A DNA stretch of 64,000 nt. Origin: Candidatus Auribacterota bacterium (lineage in GTDB: Bacteria; Auribacterota; Tritonobacteria; UBA1439). A program made the translations under genes and the position numbers. Below the pieces are notes generated by a model. That model was not told the origin of the DNA and searched no databases. It saw nothing but the letters and a program-made list of their open reading frames with translations. The stretch covers positions 1 through 64,000 of the forward strand of contig JAPLCW010000123.1 in the NCBI GenBank assembly GCA_026392015.1, written 5' to 3'. Shown here piece by piece: positions 59,498 through 64,000 of this stretch (position 1 is its first letter; each line of letters begins with the position of its first letter).

Positions 59498-59968
59498 ATG
59501 AAACGAATCTGGGCGCCATGGAGGAAACAGTACGTCGAGCAAGGGACCCCGGAAGGGTGCATCTTCTGTCTCAAGGCAGCAGCGGGCGACGATGCGAAGC
59601 AGCACGTGATTACGAGAGGGGAAAGTTGTTTTTCCATGCTCAACCGATTCCCCTACAACAGCGGTCACCTGATGGTTTCGCCATTCCGCCATGTGCCCGG
59701 TCTTGGGAGCCTCGATGCGCGTGAGCTTACAGAGCTGATGGTCATGGTGCGAGATTCTATCTCGCTGCTCGATCTGAAGCTCAGTCCTGACGGCTTCAAT
59801 GTGGGGATCAACCTGGGGCGCGCCGCGGGCGCGGGGGTTGCCGATCACGTGCATATTCACATCGTCCCGCGTTGGGAGGGGGATACAAACTTTATGCTCG
59901 TCCTCGGTGAGACGAGGGTGATCCCCCACGCGCTGGATGAGATGTATAAAAAGCTCATCTCAGGGTAA
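59498..59968 (+). CDS. HIT-family nucleotide hydrolase or phosphorylase
   Basis: The 156-aa protein has the histidine triad HVHIHIVPRW (117-126), a Cys pair (CIFC, 21-24) of the kind that binds zinc in some HIT proteins, and the phosphate-binding GINLGRAAGAGVADH region. The WAPWR start and the NRFPYNSGHLMV segment match bacterial Ap4A phosphorylase/hydrolase-like HIT proteins. It probably degrades dinucleoside polyphosphates or adenylylated compounds in the cytoplasm. GGGGGAAGATGA precedes ATG 59498. It forms a two-gene operon with the FmdB-like gene. Confidence 0.9.
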   Translation: MKRIWAPWRKQYVEQGTPEGCIFCLKAAAGDDAKQHVITRGESCFSMLNRFPYNSGHLMVSPFRHVPGLGSLDARELTELMVMVRDSISLLDLKLSPDGFNVGINLGRAAGAGVADHVHIHIVPRWEGDTNFMLVLGETRVIPHALDEMYKKLISG

Positions 59969-60017
59969 CAACTCTCCCGAACTTCAAGGTCCATCACCGA
60001 TAAACACAGCGCGGCCT

Positions 60018-60270
60018 TAGCATGGATTATTCACGAGGCGGCCGTAGTAAAAGAGACATAACCACTGAGGGCACTGAATATTATATTTGGACGCAGATTT
60101 GCGTAGATGAACGCAGATTAACAAAAGAGGCGGATTGAAGTCTTGAAGTTTTAAGCGCAAGCTGTATTTGTATCTGCGTGTTCTGCGTTCATCTGCGTCC
60201 TGAATGCGATTAAGATATCAATGAGATGGTTGTGTGAACCGTTCAGTGACCTCAGCGTCTTCAGTGGTTA
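60018..60270. repeat. R3-interior repeat copy
   Basis: GGATTATTCACGAGGCGGCCG through GCGTAGATGAACGCAGATTA and GTATTTGTATCTGCGTGTTC matches the element at 19476 nearly base for base. It then continues into TCAGTGACCTCAGCGTC TTCAGTGG as at 16560. The R3 right end (TGAATAATCCAGG) is absent. 60271-60606 shows only a short GGGGCATCTTGCCCCGATT hairpin and no gene. Confidence 0.75.
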
Positions 60271-60606
60271 AAAGCGTAGAGGACACAGAGAATTTTGATG
60301 TAGCCTCTTTAACTTTAATCAGGCTTCTCAATTGTGGGAGGGGCATCTTGCCCCGATTATCTCGGCGGGAAGTCGCCCCCCTATTTATGGTGGCCTCGCT
60401 GTGTAATTCAGGACAGGGAAAATCCTATGTCCATCGGGGCGGGGGTGAGGGATCGCACGATGCCTTCGGTTGTCCATTGACGCGCTCGCACGATGCGCGA
60501 AAAATGATTGTGATTATGAGGCCATTTCGGGTATCATAGAATTGCGCGGCGAATCAATTTCTTTTCTTTTCGAAATGATGTCCCGCATACGGAGATGGAG
60601 GGGATA

Positions 60607-60801
60607 ATGGGTTCCAATAGCGTGCAGGGGTTATGCGTTGATTGCCTAAAAAATGACTCCTGCGAATACATGCCCGCGACCGGCGGGCGATTGCTCCGGT
60701 GCCTGGATCGCCAGACAGAGACAGAGTCTCTGCAGTCGATGAGCCAGGGATCGGAAGATTCGCCCGGATCAAGTTTTATCGAGTCGCCGGCTCTGGACTA
60801 G
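60607..60801 (+). CDS. Small cysteine-containing protein
   Basis: The 64-aa protein reads MGSNSVQGLCVDCLKND and onward, with cysteines at 10, 13, 19 and 32. The spacing could bind a metal. The last half is Ser/Glu-rich and probably disordered. GGAGGG (60597-60602) lies 4 nt before ATG 60607, supporting translation. It precedes ychF by 100 bp on the same strand. The family is unknown and the gene could be spurious. Confidence 0.5.
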   Translation: MGSNSVQGLCVDCLKNDSCEYMPATGGRLLRCLDRQTETESLQSMSQGSEDSPGSSFIESPALD

Positions 60802-60901
60802 TTTGGTGAGAGCGCCCGGGATCCCCGGCTCCTTTGTGCCTGTCCGGGAGTTGGTTTCACGGTAACCCTGGGAGAGCTGCCCTGGCTCTCAATAGCACAC
60901 G

Positions 60902-61981
60902 ATGGACGTCGGAATCATCGGGCTTCCTAACGTAGGAAAGACCACTATCTTCAATACCCTTGCCGGCGCCCACGCCCCGAGCGAGAACTACCCATTCTGC
61001 ACCATAGAACCCAACAAGGCTATCGTTGCGGTTCCCGAGCGAAGGCTTGATCGCCTCGCGGCACTGATCACACACCAGAAGATTATCCCCGCCCACGTCG
61101 AGTTCCTGGATGTCGCCGGCCTCGTCGAGGGCGCCAGCCGCGGCGAAGGGTGCGGCAACCGCTTCCTCAGTCATATCAGGGAGACCGAGGTGATCGCGCA
61201 GGTTGTCCGCTCTTTCAGCGGCGAGGGCGTGGCGTATCCGTTCCCTCAAATCAATCCAAAGAAGGAGCTCGGGGTCGTCGCGACGGAGCTTTTGCTCGCG
61301 GACCTGGAGGTTGCCGAGAGGGCCCTGAAAAAAGCTCCTTGTGAGGATGAGAAGACTCACCTGCTCTCCACATTCAGGGACGCGCTCGCCGGGGGAAAGG
61401 CGCTGCGGGAACTCTCGATCTCTGACGGAGAACGCTCTTGTGTAAAAGAGTTCGGCTTTCTCTCGCTCAAGCCGTTGATCATCGTCGCGAACATAGGAGA
61501 AGCCCAATCTGAGCGCGAACGGCGGTGGGTGGAAGAGCGGGAAGGAGAAGCCGCCCGATTGGGAGTGGAGAGTATCTCAATATGCGGCGCAGTGGAGCAG
61601 GAGTTGAGCGCGCTCTCCGAAGAGGAGGCGGCGGAGTTCCTCCGCGAGTTGAATCTCCCCGAACGGGCGCTCCCGCGCTTCATTCAGAAGTGTTATCGGC
61701 TTCTACGATTGGTCACCTTTTTCACCATTGAGGGGGGCATCGTCCAGGCGTGGGCGGTGCCGGAGGGGACAACCGCGCCCCGGGCTGCCGGATACATACA
61801 CACCGATATGGAGCACGGCTTCATCAAGGCGGAGGTGATCGCCTTTGACGACATGGATCGTTGCGGAGATCTGTCCGTGGCGCGCGCGCAGGGGCTTCTC
61901 AGAATCGAGGGGAAAGAGTACCTGGTGAGGGACGGAGACGTGATCCGGTACCGGTTTGCCGCAGTGAAGAGTGGAAAGTGA
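60902..61981 (+). CDS. ychF: Ribosome-associated Obg-family ATPase YchF
   Basis: The 359-aa P-loop protein has G1 GLPNVGKTT (6-14), G3-type DVAGLVEGASRGEGCGNRFLSHIRE near 63-87, and NIGE in the G4 place, the change that makes YchF/OLA1 prefer ATP over GTP. A coiled-coil helical insertion follows the G3 region. The C-terminal TGS domain is present (RLLRLVTFFTIEGGIVQAWAVPEGTTAPRAAGYIHTDMEHGFIKAEVI). Length is normal. YchF binds ribosomes and modulates translation and oxidative-stress responses in studied bacteria. ATG 60902 lacks a clear Shine-Dalgarno site. Confidence 0.95.
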   Translation: MDVGIIGLPNVGKTTIFNTLAGAHAPSENYPFCTIEPNKAIVAVPERRLDRLAALITHQKIIPAHVEFLDVAGLVEGASRGEGCGNRFLSHIRETEVIAQVVRSFSGEGVAYPFPQINPKKELGVVATELLLADLEVAERALKKAPCEDEKTHLLSTFRDALAGGKALRELSISDGERSCVKEFGFLSLKPLIIVANIGEAQSERERRWVEEREGEAARLGVESISICGAVEQELSALSEEEAAEFLRELNLPERALPRFIQKCYRLLRLVTFFTIEGGIVQAWAVPEGTTAPRAAGYIHTDMEHGFIKAEVIAFDDMDRCGDLSVARAQGLLRIEGKEYLVRDGDVIRYRFAAVKSGK

Positions 61982-62039
61982 ATGGGGGAGAGCGGGGCAT
62001 GGTGGCGGAGTGCACACCGCAAATCATAACCTCGTAAAT

Positions 62040-62110
62040 CAGCCCTAAGTGGTAAGCGGTAAGCAGTAAGCATTTTGCCTATAGCTTACGGCTTGATGCT
62101 TATTGCTATT
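62040..62110. repeat. R9 palindromic repeat
   Basis: AAGTGGTAAGCGGTAAGC is mirrored by GCTTACGGCTTGATGCTTA. It lies between ychF and the HNH gene. Confidence 0.6.
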
Positions 62111-62152
62111 CGGAGGTTTGATTTTTGAAGTTTGAATTTCTGTAGGCGGGAC

Positions 62153-62839
62153 ATGCCGTACTCTCCACTTTACACCCCGGCAATGGATACCGTATACTGT
62201 TTTTCCCATATGAATCAAGAAAATACCAGCCTTTCAAGAAATGTTCTTGTGCTCAACAGGCTCTGGCAGCCGGTACACATTTGTGGCGTGCGCAGGGCTC
62301 TCAGCCTTCTGTATAAAGACCTTGCCCATGTGGTTTTCCGGGAGAATGGCAGCTTCGCCACCGTGGCATTTCCGCACTGGACCGAGATGAACGGCAACGG
62401 TGACGCGCTTTGTGTGAGGACGGTCTCAATGAGAATTCACATTCCCGAAATCATTCTTCTCAAGAATTATGACCGCCTGCCTCTGAGAGAGGTCAAGCTG
62501 ACCCGCAGGAATGTGTATCTTCGTGACAGCAATACCTGCCAATACTGCGGCAGAATATTCAGAGAGGGAGATCTCAATCTGGATCATGTCCTCCCCCGGC
62601 ATCTTGGCGGAGGCACCACCTGGACGAACGTGGTGTGCAGTTGCGTGGCGTGCAACCTCAGGAAGGGGGAGAAGACGCTCGATACCTCCGGCATGGGGCT
62701 CATGCGGCCTCCGCGGAAACCCCGCTGGTCTCCGTTCAATCGCATTGCGTTCAGAGGCGACGCCTACCCGAGCTGGGAGCATTTTCTGAGCCCCTCGGCT
62801 TGGAAGGTGCAGATAACGGTCAGCGACGGACTGAGTTAA
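62153..62839 (+). CDS. HNH endonuclease
   Basis: The 228-aa protein belongs to the bacterial HNH family that opens SLSRNVLVLNRLWQPV (27-42) and carries the ICGVRRALSLLY helix. The nuclease core includes Cys129/Cys132 (CQYCG), LDHVLPRHLGG with Asp144-His145, the TWTNVV strand, and Cys164/Cys167 with Asn168 (CVACNLRKG). Stand-alone members are widespread and chromosomal; their target is not known. ATG 62153 is chosen for the GGCGGG upstream and typical distance to the core. No methyltransferase or other defence gene lies nearby, so a restriction role is not indicated. Confidence 0.9.
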   Translation: MPYSPLYTPAMDTVYCFSHMNQENTSLSRNVLVLNRLWQPVHICGVRRALSLLYKDLAHVVFRENGSFATVAFPHWTEMNGNGDALCVRTVSMRIHIPEIILLKNYDRLPLREVKLTRRNVYLRDSNTCQYCGRIFREGDLNLDHVLPRHLGGGTTWTNVVCSCVACNLRKGEKTLDTSGMGLMRPPRKPRWSPFNRIAFRGDAYPSWEHFLSPSAWKVQITVSDGLS

Positions 62840-63030
62840 AAAACCAGAATACAGGAGTCAGAATACAGAATTCAGAATATAGAATCCAGAATTCAGGAGT
62901 CAGAATTTAGAATACAGAATTCAGGAGCCAGAAGACAGCGGCGGTCAGTCGTTATGAGTTTCTTCTGTATTCTGACTTCTGAATTCTGACTCCTGGCTTC
63001 TGACTCCTGTATTCTTTATTCTAATCCCCC
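62840..63030. repeat. R7 palindromic repeat
   Basis: Left units such as CAGAATACAGAATTCAG are mirrored by TTCTGACTTCTGAATTCTG and CTCCTGGCTTCTGACTCCTG. The block fills the whole gap between the HNH and LarE genes and ends about 10 bp before LarE. Confidence 0.75.
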
Positions 63031-63039
63031 ATTTAAATC

Positions 63040-63861
63040 ATGGCCAGTCTATCTGAGAAATATTCCCGACTTAAAAACATACTCCGTTCCTACGGCAGCC
63101 TCCTGGTCGCCTACTCGGGCGGGGTGGACAGCACCTTGCTGCTGAAGGTGGCCGCCGATATTCTGGGTGACCGTGTGCTCGCGATCACGGCCGATTCCCC
63201 GATCTATCCCGCCTCCGAGCGCAGCTATGCGGAAAAGATGGCCCGGCGGTTCGGCGTGCGCCATATACTGCTCAGATCAGGAGCTCTTTCCAATACGAAA
63301 CTCGTATCGAATCAGCCGGACAGGTGCTACTGGTGCAAGCGCGCCCTGCTGGAGAAGCTGAACAAGCGGGCGGCGCGCGAGGGATTAGCCCGGGTGGCAG
63401 TTGGGGAACAAAGAGACGATCTGAGGGACTATCGCCCCGGGAGCCGCGCAGCCAGAGAGGCGGGCGTCGTGAGCCCACTTCTCCTGACCGGGTTCACGAA
63501 GCGCGACGTCCGCGAGCTCTCACGCCGGCTTGGCATCCCGGGATGGCGCCGTGATGCGATGGCCTGTCTCGCCACCCGGATCCCCTATGGCGAGAAGATC
63601 GACAGGGAGAAACTCGCGAGGGTTGAGCGCGCCGAAGAGTTTTTGAGGTTGCGGGGACTCCGGCAGGTACGCGTGCGGCAGCATGGTGATACCGCGCGGA
63701 TCGAGGTGGATCCGTCACAGGTCAGCCGCTTTTCGAAAAAGAAACTGCGCTCGAAAGTTGTGAAGAGACTGAAACAAATTGGCTTTCTCCATGTGTGTCT
63801 GGATCTTGAGGGATACCGCACGGGCAGCAAGAAGCAGAAGTTTTCACTAACTATTTTATAG
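63040..63861 (+). CDS. larE: LarE-type PP-loop sulfur transferase
   Basis: The 273-aa protein shows the PP-loop SGGVDSTLLL (26-35), RCYWCK with Cys96 and Cys99, GEQRDDLRDYRPG near 122-134 and ACLATRIPYG with Cys176. LarE adds sulfur to the pyridinium precursor of the nickel-pincer cofactor of lactate racemase. Homologues with only the Cys176-type residue sacrifice that sulfur, whereas those with three such cysteines can hold a [4Fe-4S] cluster and use external sulfide; this protein has the three-cysteine pattern. No larB, larC or larA is present in the window. ATG 63040 has no Shine-Dalgarno site. A different sulfuration role remains possible. Confidence 0.85.
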   Translation: MASLSEKYSRLKNILRSYGSLLVAYSGGVDSTLLLKVAADILGDRVLAITADSPIYPASERSYAEKMARRFGVRHILLRSGALSNTKLVSNQPDRCYWCKRALLEKLNKRAAREGLARVAVGEQRDDLRDYRPGSRAAREAGVVSPLLLTGFTKRDVRELSRRLGIPGWRRDAMACLATRIPYGEKIDREKLARVERAEEFLRLRGLRQVRVRQHGDTARIEVDPSQVSRFSKKKLRSKVVKRLKQIGFLHVCLDLEGYRTGSKKQKFSLTIL

Positions 63862-64000
63862 CATTGGAGTTACATCGAAGAATGTCCCCGGCGTTTCAGA
63901 ATATTCTTCATCATATCCGCTTAGTTTTCAGCCAGTTACCAATAATATCTGAAATATACCCTGTGTGAGGGCCATCTTGGCCCGATTGTCGCGGCAAGAT
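63862..64000. other. Window end, no feature
   Basis: The last 139 bp after larE contain a short inverted sequence (GAGGGCCATCTTGGCCCGATT). No gene start, repeat family member or terminator is recognised. Confidence 0.4.

Noticed and set aside
60234-60539. 101-aa frame in the gap before the small cysteine protein
   Set aside because: Its first third is repeat sequence also found near 16560, with no ribosome binding site and no recognisable domain.
60834-60901. Leader of ychF considered as a riboswitch
   Set aside because: It has a small possible hairpin (CCTGGGAGAGC/GCCCTGG region) but no conserved core of any riboswitch class I recognise.
62132-62839. HNH gene considered as part of a defence island
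   Set aside because: Its neighbours are ychF and larE with no methyltransferase, helicase, toxin or phage gene nearby; this HNH family is commonly stand-alone.

Overview
The window is bacterial DNA from an unidentified, probably uncultivated, Gram-negative-type organism. The evidence is MEP-pathway IspH, YchF, a WecE-type sugar aminotransferase, two predicted lipoproteins, and Shine-Dalgarno-led genes with ATG, GTG and possibly TTG starts. Nothing fixes the phylum. The wealth of GT-C membrane glycosyltransferases and TPR proteins resembles Omnitrophota- or PVC-like genomes, but that is only an impression. I saw no rRNA, tRNA, CRISPR array, prophage or intact transposase.

Region 1 (1-30 kb) is a surface-glycan island. 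It holds seven large multi-pass GT-C (GT39/PMT-like) proteins at 189, 8149, 12202, 16607, 19767, 21751 and 24194, plus an eighth at 26728. Many carry extra extracytoplasmic modules: PA14-like, golvesin/xanthan-lyase-like, laminin-G-like or propeller-like. Two polyprenyl-phosphate-sugar-synthase-like GT2 proteins (5424, 10640) could supply lipid-linked sugars to them. Between the first two GT-C genes lies a minus-strand cassette: MaoC hydratase, CitE-like lyase, GT2, NeuD-like acyltransferase, WecE-like aminotransferase. This reads as a pathway for an N-acylated 4-amino-4,6-dideoxyhexose, comparable in logic to anthrose or modified viosamine.

Region 2 (30-35 kb) continues the sugar theme with a split transketolase, an NDP-sugar SDR enzyme, and a GT2 fused to a SAM methyltransferase. 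That methyltransferase domain is paralogous to a stand-alone one at 15465.

Region 3 (36-58.6 kb) is envelope-oriented. It contains a 17-TPR lipoprotein, a TPR/coiled-coil/LysM lipoprotein, an ABC exporter, ispH-ogt, several TPR proteins, a TMTC-like TPR O-mannosyltransferase homologue, a GT87 protein, a glycerophosphodiesterase and several secreted proteins of unknown role.

Region 4 (59-64 kb) is housekeeping: an FmdB-like zinc ribbon, HIT hydrolase, YchF, HNH endonuclease and LarE.

Intergenic space is packed with non-coding palindromic repeats of about ten families. Three look like true MITEs. R1 is 135-225 bp with ~24-bp terminal inverted repeats and exact 8-bp target duplications. R2 has four copies of 218-219 bp inserted at CTAG-like sites. 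R3 has perfect 17-bp ends and interchangeable interiors. They sit inside operons and next to gene ends, and in one case a gene's 3' end reads into a repeat. No autonomous transposase is present in this window.
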